Source: Prevotellaceae bacterium
Lineage (GTDB): Bacteria; Bacteroidota; Bacteroidia; Bacteroidales; Bacteroidaceae
Length of the DNA stretch: 56,677 bases
Assembly: GCA_030531085.1 (NCBI GenBank)
Contig: JAUNOM010000015.1
Span: 1-56,677 of the forward strand
Direction of reading: 5' to 3'
In this document: positions 26,953 to 35,465 of the stretch, in pieces
Layout of the letters: each line of letters opens with the position of its first letter
How positions within the stretch are numbered: position 1 is the first letter of the stretch
Notes under the pieces: generated by a model
What the model was told of the DNA's origin: nothing
Seen by the model: only the letters and a program-made list of their open reading frames with translations
Database searches by the model: none
Program-made: the position numbers and the translations under genes

Positions 26953-27576
26953 ATGGCAAAAGTCCTATTAATAAACGGAAGCCCAAAGAAAGAGGGTAAC
27001 ACATTCATCGCTTTAAGCGAAATAGAGAAAGTTCTTAATTCAGAAGGTATAGAGACCGAAATCATACACATTGGCCATAAAGACATTCATGGTTGTGTAA
27101 CTTGTTACAAATGCGGAGAATTAAAACGCTGCGTATTCAACGACATTGTCAATGATGTGTCAAAGAAATTTCAAGAGGCTGACGGCTTAATAATTGGTTC
27201 ACCGGTATATTATGCCTCACCGGCAGGAACATTAATGGCATTCCTTGACAGGCTCTTCCTGTCTTCAAAGTTCGACAAGACAATGAAAGTCGGAGCAGCA
27301 GTGACAGTAGCGCGCCGTGGCGGTATGTCGTCAACATTTGATGTATTAAACAAATACTTCACAATTTGCGGTATGCCTGTAGTAAGTTCTCAATACTGGA
27401 ACATGGTATACGGCCGCTATCCTGGTGAAGCCGTCAATGACTTGGAAGGTCTACAAACAATGCGACGTCTTGGCAAGAATATGGCTTTCCTTATAAAAAG
27501 CATACAATTAGGAAAGGAATCATTTGGCGCTCCCACATTTGACGAAACACCAATCATGACTAATTTTATAAAATAA
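26953..27576 (+). CDS. Flavodoxin-fold NAD(P)H-dependent reductase (iron-sulfur flavoprotein-like)
   Basis: A 207-aa cytoplasmic FMN-dependent oxidoreductase. The N terminus has the FMN phosphate loop MAKVLLINGSPKKEGNTF. A Cys-rich segment, CVTCYKCGELKRC (residue 50 on), resembles the compact cluster motif of iron-sulfur flavoproteins. GSPVYYASPAGTLMAFLDR is the usual FMN-ring contact region. Members reduce quinones, nitro compounds or other acceptors; the substrate is unknown. It follows the 100-aa gene, and a strong terminator begins 36 nt after its stop. Confidence 0.88.
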   Translation: MAKVLLINGSPKKEGNTFIALSEIEKVLNSEGIETEIIHIGHKDIHGCVTCYKCGELKRCVFNDIVNDVSKKFQEADGLIIGSPVYYASPAGTLMAFLDRLFLSSKFDKTMKVGAAVTVARRGGMSSTFDVLNKYFTICGMPVVSSQYWNMVYGRYPGEAVNDLEGLQTMRRLGKNMAFLIKSIQLGKESFGAPTFDETPIMTNFIK

Positions 27577-27611
27577 GAGTGAAGCTAAGAAAGTGTTTCT
27601 CTGGCTATATT

Positions 27612-27655
27612 AAGAGTGTGGTGGTATGTTAGGATACGCCACCACACTCTTTGTT
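27612..27655 (+). terminator. Terminator after the flavodoxin-like gene
   Basis: A 13-bp perfect stem pairs 27612-27624 with 27639-27651, followed by TGTTAAT. It is GC-containing and strong. Confidence 0.78.
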
Positions 27656-27885
27656 AATAAATAGATTTTCTTCTTCGCCTTAAATTCCATGGAACTTGAT
27701 ATGTCTGACACTGTGCCTTGCATCTCTATCCCGTCACTACTAATATATGAGACTACATAACGTATGCACTCTTTACCGTTTACATAAGTTACGATGGTGT
27801 TTCCTGCAGCCGTGTATGTCCCACTGCCGTTCCCCAATGCTCTCGAACCTGTATATATGTGCCGTCAGAGTAAAATTACCATTTT
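27655..27885 (-). pseudogene. Decayed C-terminal remnant of a lipocalin-like small protein
   Basis: On the minus strand one frame reads SGTYTAAGNTIVTYVNG, later EMQGTVSDISSSMEFKAKKK, a pattern I associate with the C terminus of small secreted lipocalin-like Bacteroidota proteins. Just upstream the homology seems to continue in another frame (GNFTLTAHIY), implying a frameshift. No start or signal peptide is found, and the frame runs on past the expected end into the terminator. A plus-strand TATCTTTG at 27891-27898 lies next to it but serves no visible gene. Family assignment is tentative. Confidence 0.4.
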
Positions 27886-28112
27886 ATTGCTATCTTTGCA
27901 TCGCAAAAACAAACAAAGCAAGGTCGGGGAGAAGTTTTATTCGTACCCGTATTGTAATTCGACACTACAAAGATAACAATAATTTTCACACAAAAGCAAA
28001 AATCATAATAAAATGCATCCATGCGGCTACATACGCCTTCTTCACATACGTACCGTCAAAAAAATAGATTAATACCTGTAGGTACGTACTTTTATCTACG
28101 GTCATAATCATT

Positions 28113-28333
28113 TGCAATACCACTGCAATACCTGTCTTTTATTTGTAGTACCTTCATATTTTATGCACATAAAGTAATTTGCGGAATCATACGAAAATCT
28201 GGTAAATTCAGTAGTACCAATGCGTTAAAGGTACTGCAAGGAGTTTCAAGTATTGCATAAGGTATTGCAAAAATATGAGAAAAGGTTAAAAACATAGGCA
28301 TTTTAACCTTTATTTTCAATATTCAGTATTGCA
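28113..28333. repeat. Cluster of a 9-bp motif (GGTATTGCA / TGCAATACC) in both orientations
   Basis: TGCAATACC occurs at 28113-28121 and 28124-28132, 11 bp apart. The reverse form occurs as GGTACTGCA (28230), AGTATTGCA (28249), GGTATTGCA (28261) and AGTATTGCA (28325). Weaker copies lie at 28144 and 28210. The left copies point one way and the right copies the other. Confidence 0.6.
28281..28316. terminator. Bidirectional terminator-like hairpin
   Basis: An 11-bp perfect stem pairs 28281-28291 with 28301-28311, with a 9-nt loop. A-rich sequence lies on the left and TATTTT on the right. No gene obviously uses it, since tRNA-Arg has its own hairpin nearer. Confidence 0.5.
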
Positions 28334-28380
28334 CGGCATTTATAGGAAAAGCACGCATAACTGCTTAACTACAAACAAAG

Positions 28381-28403
28381 AAGGGAACTTTAAAAGCTCC
28401 CTT
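28381..28403 (-). terminator. Terminator of tRNA-Arg(UCU)
   Basis: AAGGGA...TCCCTT hairpin with one internal mismatch, 6 nt beyond the tRNA 3' end on the minus strand, followed by CTTTGTTTG. Confidence 0.55.
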
Positions 28404-28408
28404 TTAAG

Positions 28409-28482
28409 TGATTCCGCGGGGATTCGAACCCCGGACCCACAGCTTAGAAGGCTGTTGCTCTATCCAGCTGAGCTACGGAACC
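28409..28482 (-). tRNA. tRNA-Arg(UCU)
   Basis: A 74-nt cloverleaf on the minus strand. The acceptor GGTTCCG pairs with CGGAATC with one G-U. The anticodon loop CTTCTAA gives UCU. The T-loop is TTCGAAT and the discriminator is A. No CCA is encoded. Its 3' end faces the motif-rich gene-free block. Confidence 0.95.
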
Positions 28483-28507
28483 AACTTCTGTGCTATTTTA
28501 GCGGATG

Positions 28508-28515
28508 CAAAATTA
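28508..28515 (-). promoter_or_regulatory. Promoter -7 box of tRNA-Arg(UCU)
   Basis: Minus-strand TAATTTTG, 25 nt upstream of the tRNA 5' end. No clear -33 element was seen. Confidence 0.5.
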
Positions 28516-28609
28516 CTAAAAAAAAATGACATCCACAAATTTTTATCACATAAAATAACACACAAGTAGTATTAAATTGTTGGCCGTTCAATTAAGCTAT
28601 CCCATCTTA

Positions 28610-31600
28610 TCACTTACCACAGCAATTTTTATACTTCAAGCCAGAGCCACATGGACACGGATCATTTGGCCTTGGAGTCTTTGCATTAATGATAGGCTTG
28701 TTACGCACTACAGTAGGATCATTATACTTTGGGCGATCCATACCATCGGGCATATCAGATGCCGCACTACCGTCTGCATTCAATTCCTGCTTATGCGTCT
28801 CGTACTCTGGCTGTTTCTGTTCCTCCTGCTGTTCCTGCTTTGGCATATCCGTAGGCATATTATCCTTGAATATACGTATTCGAGAAAGGGTCGTGCATAC
28901 AGAATCATTCATCTGATTAATCATAGAATCCCACAACTTAACACTTTCAAGTTTGAAAATCAACAAAGGATCTTTCTGCTCATAACTTGAATTCTGTACT
29001 GAATGACGCAATTCGTCAAGCTGTCTAAGGTTCTCCTTCCAATTATCATCAATGGTATGTAACAGTATCATCTTCTGGAACTGCTTCATCACATTCTGAC
29101 AATTAGTCTCATAGCATTCCTTCAAATCAAATGACATACGATATATCATGTGCATATCTGTCAGCGGAATAAGAATACGCTCAAAGTTTGCATCAGGGTT
29201 CTCATATATGTCTTTCACTACCGGGTATGCTTCCTCAGCAATGGCATCCATACGTTGTTTGAACAGCGTCATAACCTTTTGGAAAGTCTCTTCCTCCAGC
29301 TTCTCCCGCTGCACTGTTGCAAACTCCTCTTCTGTAAATGGACACTCCATGAAGAACACCTTCAAGAAACGTTCCTTACATCCTGCATAATCATTATTAT
29401 TCAATATTGACAGAACACGATCCCATACAGTATTAGTTATATCCATGCCAATACGCTCACCCATAAGAGCATGATGACGTTTGCCATATATAACTGTACG
29501 TTGCTTGTTCATTACATCGTCATATTCAAGCAGACGTTTACGAATACCGAAATTGTTTTCCTCCACCTTCTTCTGCGCACGCTCAATGCTTTTTGAAATC
29601 ATTGGGCTCTCAATACGCTCCCCTTCTTCAAATCCAAGCCTGTCCATTACCTTGGCAATACGTTCAGAAGCAAAGAGTCTCATCAGTTTGTCCTCAAGTG
29701 AAACATAGAAAACAGAAGAACCAGGGTCGCCCTGACGTCCCGCACGTCCACGTAACTGTCTGTCAACACGTCGACTCTCATGGCGTTCTGTACCTATGAT
29801 AGCAAGACCACCAGCCTCCTTCACTTCTGGTGTCAACTTAATATCAGTACCACGACCTGCCATATTAGTTGCTATAGTTACAGCACCTTTTCCGTCAACA
29901 CTACGTCCTGCCTCCGCAACAATCAAGGATTCGCGTGCGTGTTCCTTTGCATTCAACACATTATGCGGTATATTACGCATCTTCAGCATTCGTGAGATAA
30001 GCTCAGAGATTTCCACAGAAGTAGTACCAACAAGCACAGGACGACCAACATTACGCATCTCCTCCACCTCTTCTATAACAGCTTTGTACTTCTCACGCGC
30101 AGTCTTATACACACGATCATCCATATCCTTACGAAGGACAGGGCGGTTAGTAGGTATCTCGACCACATCCAGCTTATATATATCCCAGAACTCTCCGGCC
30201 TCTGTTGAAGCCGTACCAGTCATGCCGGACAGCTTATGATACATACGGAAGTAGTTCTGCAATGTAATTGTTGCATAAGTCTGTGTTGCGGCTTCAACCT
30301 TAACGTGTTCCTTTGCCTCAACAGCCTGATGAAGACCATCACTCCAACGACGACCATCCATTATACGTCCAGTCTGCTCGTCCACAATCTTGACCTCACC
30401 GTTCATCACAACATATTCATCATCTCGGTTATACAGACTATAAGCCTTTAATAACTGCTGTAACGTATGGACACGCTCTGACTGTACGGAGTAATGATTC
30501 ATCAACTGGTCTTTCCTTTCCAAACGTTCCTCATCTGTCAGATTTTTCTCTGATTCCAAAGCTGACAATTCCGATGTTATATCAGGTAATACAAACAGCT
30601 GCTTGTCATCAACCTGCGCAGACAACCACTCCACTCCCTTATCCGTAAGGTCGGCAGAATGCAGTTTCTCATCAACCACGAAATACAATGGCTCAATAGC
30701 CTCCGGCATTTTACGGTTATTGTTTTCCATATATATTTCCTCTGTAGAAAGCATTCCTGCCTTTATACCCTCTTCAGAAAGGAATTTTACAAGAGGTGTA
30801 TTCTTTGGCAAAGCCTTATAGGAACGATACAAAGCAAGGAAACCATCTGCCAACATCTGCTTGTCACCAGTCTGGTTACCTTTTACTATCAACTGCTTTG
30901 CATCAGCCAGCAATTGAGTTGCCAATTTACGCTGCACACCAACAATTTTCTCTACAAGCGGCTGATATTCTTCAAACATCTGAACATCACCCTGTGGTAC
31001 AGGACCACTTATAATAAGAGGTGTACGAGCATCATCAATAAGCACAGAATCCACCTCGTCCACTATAGCATAATTATGCTTGCGCTGTACCAAGTCCTCT
31101 GGTTGCATAGCCATATTGTCACGCAGGTAATCAAATCCGAACTCGTTATTTGTACCGAACGTTATGTCTGCCTGATACGCCTTGCGTCTTTCCTCAGAAT
31201 TGGGGCGATGCTTATCAATGCAATCCACGGAAAGACCATGGAACATATAAAGAGGTCCCATCCACTCAGAGTCACGCTTAGCCAGATAATCGTTAACCGT
31301 GACAACATGGACACCATTACCGGTAAGAGCATTCAAAAATACCGGGCAAGTTGCTACAAGAGTCTTACCCTCACCTGTTGCCATCTCCGCAATCTTCCCC
31401 TGATGCAATACTGTACCACCAAAGAGCTGCACATCATAATGTACCATCTCCCACTTCAAGTCGTTGCCGCCCGCAGTCCAATGATTATGGTATATAGCCT
31501 TATCACCATCTATAGTGATAAAATCATGCGTAGGATCAGCTGCCAGTTCACGGTCAAAATCTGTAGCAGTCACAACCGTCTCTTCATTCTCTGTAAAACG

Positions 31601-31957
31601 GCGTGCTGTATCCTTTACGATGGAAAACGCAACCGGGTAAACCTCATCCAATGCCTTTTCAAGCACTTCCAGAGACTCTTTCTCTATCTTATCTATCTGA
31701 TTGAAAATGGGCTCACGCTCATCTATCGGTGTCTTCTCTATCTGCTCTTTCAGTTCAGCAATCTGCTTCTTGTAGTCGCTAATAGAATTCTGTACGTACG
31801 ACTGAATCTCCTTGGTCTTGGCTCGGAGTTCATCGTTTGTCAAGGCTTTAATGGTAGGATATGTTTCCTTCACCTTTTCTACCAATGGTTGGATCATCTT
31901 TCTATCACGTGTGGCCTTATTGCCAAATAATGCAGAAAGTATAGAAGTAAAATTCAT
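28610..31957 (-). CDS. secA: Preprotein translocase ATPase SecA
   Basis: A 1115-aa motor of the Sec pathway that pushes unfolded preproteins through SecYEG. The Walker A motif is MATGEGKTL (192-200). The DEAD-type Walker B reads [23 protein letters not shown] and [14 protein letters not shown] mark the second motor domain. The C terminus has the zinc-binding SEC-C motif [14 protein letters not shown]. It is longer than E. coli SecA (901 aa) because of insertions, including a charged segment around residues 50-100, as is usual in Bacteroidota. It has its own promoter. Confidence 0.98.
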   Translation of the reverse strand: MNFTSILSALFGNKATRDRKMIQPLVEKVKETYPTIKALTNDELRAKTKEIQSYVQNSISDYKKQIAELKEQIEKTPIDEREPIFNQIDKIEKESLEVLEKALDEVYPVAFSIVKDTARRFTENEETVVTATDFDRELAADPTHDFITIDGDKAIYHNHWTAGGNDLKWEMVHYDVQLFGGTVLHQGKIAEMATGEGKTLVATCPVFLNALTGNGVHVVTVNDYLAKRDSEWMGPLYMFHGLSVDCIDKHRPNSEERRKAYQADITFGTNNEFGFDYLRDNMAMQPEDLVQRKHNYAIVDEVDSVLIDDARTPLIISGPVPQGDVQMFEEYQPLVEKIVGVQRKLATQLLADAKQLIVKGNQTGDKQMLADGFLALYRSYKALPKNTPLVKFLSEEGIKAGMLSTEEIYMENNNRKMPEAIEPLYFVVDEKLHSADLTDKGVEWLSAQVDDKQLFVLPDITSELSALESEKNLTDEERLERKDQLMNHYSVQSERVHTLQQLLKAYSLYNRDDEYVVMNGEVKIVDEQTGRIMDGRRWSDGLHQAVEAKEHVKVEAATQTYATITLQNYFRMYHKLSGMTGTASTEAGEFWDIYKLDVVEIPTNRPVLRKDMDDRVYKTAREKYKAVIEEVEEMRNVGRPVLVGTTSVEISELISRMLKMRNIPHNVLNAKEHARESLIVAEAGRSVDGKGAVTIATNMAGRGTDIKLTPEVKEAGGLAIIGTERHESRRVDRQLRGRAGRQGDPGSSVFYVSLEDKLMRLFASERIAKVMDRLGFEEGERIESPMISKSIERAQKKVEENNFGIRKRLLEYDDVMNKQRTVIYGKRHHALMGERIGMDITNTVWDRVLSILNNNDYAGCKERFLKVFFMECPFTEEEFATVQREKLEEETFQKVMTLFKQRMDAIAEEAYPVVKDIYENPDANFERILIPLTDMHMIYRMSFDLKECYETNCQNVMKQFQKMILLHTIDDNWKENLRQLDELRHSVQNSSYEQKDPLLIFKLESVKLWDSMINQMNDSVCTTLSRIRIFKDNMPTDMPKQEQQEEQKQPEYETHKQELNADGSAASDMPDGMDRPKYNDPTVVRNKPIINAKTPRPNDPCPCGSGLKYKNCCGK

Positions 31958-32026
31958 ATTGTGTTTTTTATTTTATTAATTCAGTTTATTTAATGTCCTT
32001 AATGTATCTATATACAAAAAGTTTTG

Positions 32027-32058
32027 CAAATATAGCACATTTTTTCGGTTCGGCCAAA
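32027..32058 (-). promoter_or_regulatory. Promoter of secA
   Basis: Minus-strand TATATTTG (32027-32034) lies 20 nt from TTTG (32055-32058). The start codon is 69 nt downstream. Confidence 0.72.
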
Positions 32059-32075
32059 CATAACGCAAAAAAACT

Positions 32076-33305
32076 TCATTTTTTACGCAGTCCATTCGCG
32101 GAACGGCCAAGATACATATTGTTCGAAACAATTAAGAGCAAAGCCAATGCCATAATGTTCATGCCATCCGCGTATGACTGAATGGCATTGCCAGCAAAGA
32201 ACAGCAGCAACATTATTAGCATGAAGTGCCAACGCCATTTTATATGCAACACAGGCAAAGTAATAAACAGATACAAAGGATTTAAAAGAAATATCTGAAA
32301 ATTCTGATTCACAGTAGGATGTGCACTGAACAGCATTGCGCCAAGAATGACACCTGCCAACCCATAAATCAACACCACACAGTAATCCACCCAAAGTAGT
32401 ATTCTCTTCAGTAAAAGAAGCTCATACAAGCATAATGACAGAATGGCACAGAAGAAAAGAACTGCCATTTGTCTTGGTTTTAAAGGACACCACCATCCTC
32501 CTTCGGCATGATACGGAGTTCCCGGCAATAGCACCCACATGGCAGAATCAACCAACGCTTTTCTACTTCCATCAGGTCTAACCACCGTAGCACTGTCAAA
32601 ATCGTTCATCAACACCTCTGGCAAGAACTGTCTTTCAGAATGACTGGCCAGGTCATCGGCCTTCACTCCTACCAACAAGTCCACTCCCACACGCTCCCAT
32701 GGATAATCCTTTGTCTTAAAATGAAGTAAATCCCGTATCGACAAATCATCCTTTTGCAACCATGTTGACTCGTATACCACATTTCCATTAATGGACTCTA
32801 ATATAATATCCCGTGCTTTTGTCGTACAATTATTATATAGGAAATTATAACGATAAACAACATTCTCGGGTCTTGAGTTTTCATAAAGTGCCTGCAAGAA
32901 TACGCGTTTCTCTTCACGGTCCATATTTATGCACTGCTGATATACGCCACTTCCATAGTGTCTGTATTCTTCTATAAAACGACTGAAATCATACACCGCC
33001 ATCATATAGTCTGTCTGTCCAAAAACAAAGCGCCACACAAAATAGTCCGCTGATGAATCAAACACACCAAAATTAACTGCTATATCTGTACCGTTCCTAA
33101 AATCCTGAACCCTTATAGAAGTATGTCCATAAAGGCTGTACACTTCGTCATGAGGCTGGCATGTCAGCAAGGATATATCTATACTATCCAGAGAGGAATT
33201 ATTCACAGCCGACAAAGACTGCTGAGCTGAAACACTTCCAACATGAGTCAAAAGTGTCATCAGACATACAAAAAAACTCTTAAAAAGACAAATATTTCGT
33301 TTCAC
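32076..33305 (-). CDS. DUF4105 / Lnb-like membrane protein (putative lipoprotein N-acyltransferase)
   Basis: About 409 aa from a GTG at 33305, which begins a clear signal (KRNICLFKSFFVCLMTLLTH, then VGSVSAQQ). In-frame ATGs at 33323 and 33362 are alternatives. The N-terminal periplasmic domain is DUF4105, with conserved His in VYSLYGHTSIRV and Cys in LYNNCTTKARD, a plausible catalytic pair. About five helices follow from roughly residue 290 (for example MAVLFFCAILSLCLYELLLL). This domain order is that of Bacteroides Lnb, reported to N-acylate lipoproteins in a phylum without standard Lnt. Function here is inferred; other DUF4105 proteins may differ. Confidence 0.75.
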   Translation of the reverse strand: MKRNICLFKSFFVCLMTLLTHVGSVSAQQSLSAVNNSSLDSIDISLLTCQPHDEVYSLYGHTSIRVQDFRNGTDIAVNFGVFDSSADYFVWRFVFGQTDYMMAVYDFSRFIEEYRHYGSGVYQQCINMDREEKRVFLQALYENSRPENVVYRYNFLYNNCTTKARDIILESINGNVVYESTWLQKDDLSIRDLLHFKTKDYPWERVGVDLLVGVKADDLASHSERQFLPEVLMNDFDSATVVRPDGSRKALVDSAMWVLLPGTPYHAEGGWWCPLKPRQMAVLFFCAILSLCLYELLLLKRILLWVDYCVVLIYGLAGVILGAMLFSAHPTVNQNFQIFLLNPLYLFITLPVLHIKWRWHFMLIMLLLFFAGNAIQSYADGMNIMALALLLIVSNNMYLGRSANGLRKK

Positions 33306-33309
33306 GATG

Positions 33310-33317
33310 CAAAAATA
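33310..33317 (-). promoter_or_regulatory. Possible promoter -7 box of the DUF4105 gene
   Basis: Minus-strand TATTTTTG lies only 4 nt before the GTG at 33305 and inside the reading frame from the ATG at 33362. If real, it rules out the longest start. Confidence 0.45.
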
Positions 33318-33362
33318 ACTCATATTTCCGAGAAAACCTTCGGCTATTTCATTTTTTTTCAA

Positions 33363-33370
33363 TAATTTTG
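33363..33370 (+). promoter_or_regulatory. Promoter -7 box of the FadL-like/lptC/corC run
   Basis: TAATTTTG, 62 nt upstream of the start codon at 33433. The expected -33 TTTG was not found. Confidence 0.5.
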
Positions 33371-33432
33371 CACCAAATAGCGAAAAAATGCCTCAAAAAA
33401 GGCATAATCAAGCATTAATACTATAAATTATA

Positions 33433-34749
33433 ATGAAGAAAACCATTTTCACTGCCGCTCTCTTTGCCATATCTTTAAATGTTATGGCACAAAGCGGTAC
33501 AAACTCTCCCTACTCTCAATTCGGCTATGGAAAACTGTCTGAACAGTCGCAAGGATTTAACCGCGGCATGAACGGCGTTGGCCTGGCTTTCAGAGAACAC
33601 AATCAAGTAAACTACCTTAACCCTGCATCATACTCCGCCATAGATTCCATAACATTCATCTTTGACATAGGAATGTCATTACAAATGACAAACTTTAAGG
33701 AAAATGGCAAAAGCAAAAATGCGAACAATGCAGACTTCGAATATGCCGTAGGCTCATTCAGGCTTGTAAAGAACATAGGCATGAGTTTTGGTTTCATACC
33801 TTATTCCAACGTAGGATACAATTTCTCAAGCAGCACAAATGTGCCAAACTACAGTGTCACTCCAGGAGCGGGCAACACAACAACAAATACATTAAACTAT
33901 TCCGGCTCTGGCGGTCTACACCAGTTCTTTATAGGTGCAGGATGGAAGACACCGCTCAAAGGACTATCCATAGGTGCAAACATCAATTACCTATGGGGTG
34001 ACGTAGCTAATTATGTCACCAGCACATATAGTGACACTTATGTAAAATCTCTCGCCAAACAATACACCACGACAGTACGCAGCTATAAACTTGATCTCGG
34101 ATTACAATACAGTCACCAACTGGCAAATAAGGACATTGCCACAATAGGCCTAACTTTATCACCAGGACACAGTCTGTCCGCCACTCCGGAATGCCTACTT
34201 CTGGCCTCCAACTCACAGAGTGCTGTCAATGACACTACAAGACTTACAGCAGATGGTGGTTGCGGCATTCCCACACAATTCGGATTGGGTGTTTCATACA
34301 GACACGCCACACAGTGGCTCATAGGCTTGGACTATACATTACAAAAGTGGTCCTCAACAAAATTCCCTGTATACGGAGAGTTGGGAGACCGCACAGATTA
34401 TACAACCCAGACAAACGTATTCACCGACAGGCACCGTATCAACGTTGGTGGAGAATACTGTCGTAATGAGAACAGCCGCGATTTCAGCGACCGTCTAAGA
34501 TACCGTTTCGGTATGGGCTACACATCCTCTTATCTGAAGGTAAACGGTTCAGATGGTCCAAAGGAATTTTCAGTAAGCGCGGGTGTTGGCATACCTATCA
34601 TGAACTCTTATAACAACCGCTCTATCCTCAACGTCAGCTTCCAATGGCAGAACCTTGCAGGCAAAGGACTACTCACAGAAAACACTTTCTTAATAAACAT
34701 TGGCATGACATTCAATGAACGCTGGTTCGCAAAGTGGAAATTTGATTAA
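33433..34749 (+). CDS. FadL/PorV-like outer-membrane beta-barrel protein
   Basis: A 438-aa protein with signal peptide MKKTIFTAALFAISLNVMAQ. The mature start SGTNSPYSQFGYGKLSE is common in FadL-like (OMPP1 superfamily) proteins of Bacteroidota. Alternating beta-strand pattern and aromatic girdles run to the C terminus, which ends in NERWFAKWKFD. The specific role is unknown. It is the first gene of a run followed by lptC (18 nt) and a CorC-like gene, which suggests outer-membrane biogenesis or export, but this is inferred from position. Confidence 0.72.
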   Translation: MKKTIFTAALFAISLNVMAQSGTNSPYSQFGYGKLSEQSQGFNRGMNGVGLAFREHNQVNYLNPASYSAIDSITFIFDIGMSLQMTNFKENGKSKNANNADFEYAVGSFRLVKNIGMSFGFIPYSNVGYNFSSSTNVPNYSVTPGAGNTTTNTLNYSGSGGLHQFFIGAGWKTPLKGLSIGANINYLWGDVANYVTSTYSDTYVKSLAKQYTTTVRSYKLDLGLQYSHQLANKDIATIGLTLSPGHSLSATPECLLLASNSQSAVNDTTRLTADGGCGIPTQFGLGVSYRHATQWLIGLDYTLQKWSSTKFPVYGELGDRTDYTTQTNVFTDRHRINVGGEYCRNENSRDFSDRLRYRFGMGYTSSYLKVNGSDGPKEFSVSAGVGIPIMNSYNNRSILNVSFQWQNLAGKGLLTENTFLINIGMTFNERWFAKWKFD

Positions 34750-34766
34750 GAATCCTATACTATAGA

Positions 34767-35402
34767 ATGCAAATCACCAAAATCCTATATATAATATGTC
34801 TTATTGGCATAACTTCGTGCAGCAAGCCCAAAGAACATACAGCCCCAGCTGTCAACCCTCGTGACTCTGTGTCCATGATGCGTTCTTATGGCATCAATAC
34901 ACTTATAAGCGACTCCGGTGTCATGAAGTACCGCATAGTGGCAGAACAGTGGGAAGTTAACGAGGTACGCACCCCTCCAAGATGGACCTTTAAACGAGGC
35001 ATCTTCATGGAACAGTTCGACCAAAATTTCCATCCAGAAGCATACGTGCAGGCCGACACAGCATACTATTTCACAACAAAGAAGCTATGGCATCTTATTG
35101 GTAATGTCAAAGTAAAGACTATTGACGGGTTACGCTTCAACAGTGAAGAGTTGTTTTGGGATCAAAACCGCCATGAGCTATACTCCTACAAGTTCTCCAA
35201 AGTAATATCACCAGAACGTGAACTGCAAGGCACATATTTCACCAGTGACGAACGTATGCAGCATTACACGGTCTCCAATTCTGTAGGCTCTTTCATACGC
35301 GATGAGAACAAGAAGGACAACAGCGCCCCCAACAAAGCAGACACTACACACAAAGACAGTCTCGCGCCAAAACGAGAGCCTATAACGCCAAGACACAAAT
35401 AA
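34767..35402 (+). CDS. lptC: LPS export component LptC
   Basis: A 211-aa protein. The N-terminal hydrophobic segment ends in a lipobox-like ITSC (Cys18), so it may be lipid-anchored rather than held by a helix as in E. coli LptC. The core (WTFKRGIFMEQFDQNF, then ADTAYYFTTKKLWHLIGNVK) matches the LptC/OstA-like beta-jellyroll that passes LPS from LptBFG to LptA. A Lys/Asp-rich tail is likely disordered. It follows the FadL-like gene and precedes a CorC-like gene. Confidence 0.85.
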   Translation: MQITKILYIICLIGITSCSKPKEHTAPAVNPRDSVSMMRSYGINTLISDSGVMKYRIVAEQWEVNEVRTPPRWTFKRGIFMEQFDQNFHPEAYVQADTAYYFTTKKLWHLIGNVKVKTIDGLRFNSEELFWDQNRHELYSYKFSKVISPERELQGTYFTSDERMQHYTVSNSVGSFIRDENKKDNSAPNKADTTHKDSLAPKREPITPRHK

Positions 35403-35465
35403 TATTGTTATTAACAGCAGTATACATTAATAATAAAACAACATAGCCCCACCCCGACAGTAAAA

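Larger units (their letters stand above)
27577..28408. other. Long gene-poor block: terminator, gene remnant, iteron-like motif array
   Basis: More than 800 bp with no intact gene. It contains the terminator at 27612, a decayed minus-strand gene at about 27655-27885, an inverted repeat (TACGTACC at 28047-28054 with GGTACGTA at 28081-28088), the 9-bp motif array at 28113-28333, one perfect DnaA-box-like TTATGCACA at 28161-28169, and a bidirectional hairpin at 28281. tRNA-Arg(UCU) bounds it on the right. Confidence 0.6.

Noticed and set aside
27891-27975. Small element with terminal TATCTTTG / CAAAGATA inverted repeats
   Set aside because: TATCTTTG is the common promoter -7 box here, so two facing copies 85 bp apart are easily due to chance. 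No target-site duplication was seen.
27747-28067. 106-codon open frame on the plus strand
   Set aside because: It overlaps the decayed minus-strand gene and repeat-rich DNA, and its composition (Cys, Arg, Tyr, Ile) is not protein-like for this genome.
30659-31930. 423-codon open frame on the plus strand
   Set aside because: It lies entirely antisense to secA, which has full domain support. Its translation is rich in Leu, Cys and His without motifs, as expected for a shadow frame.
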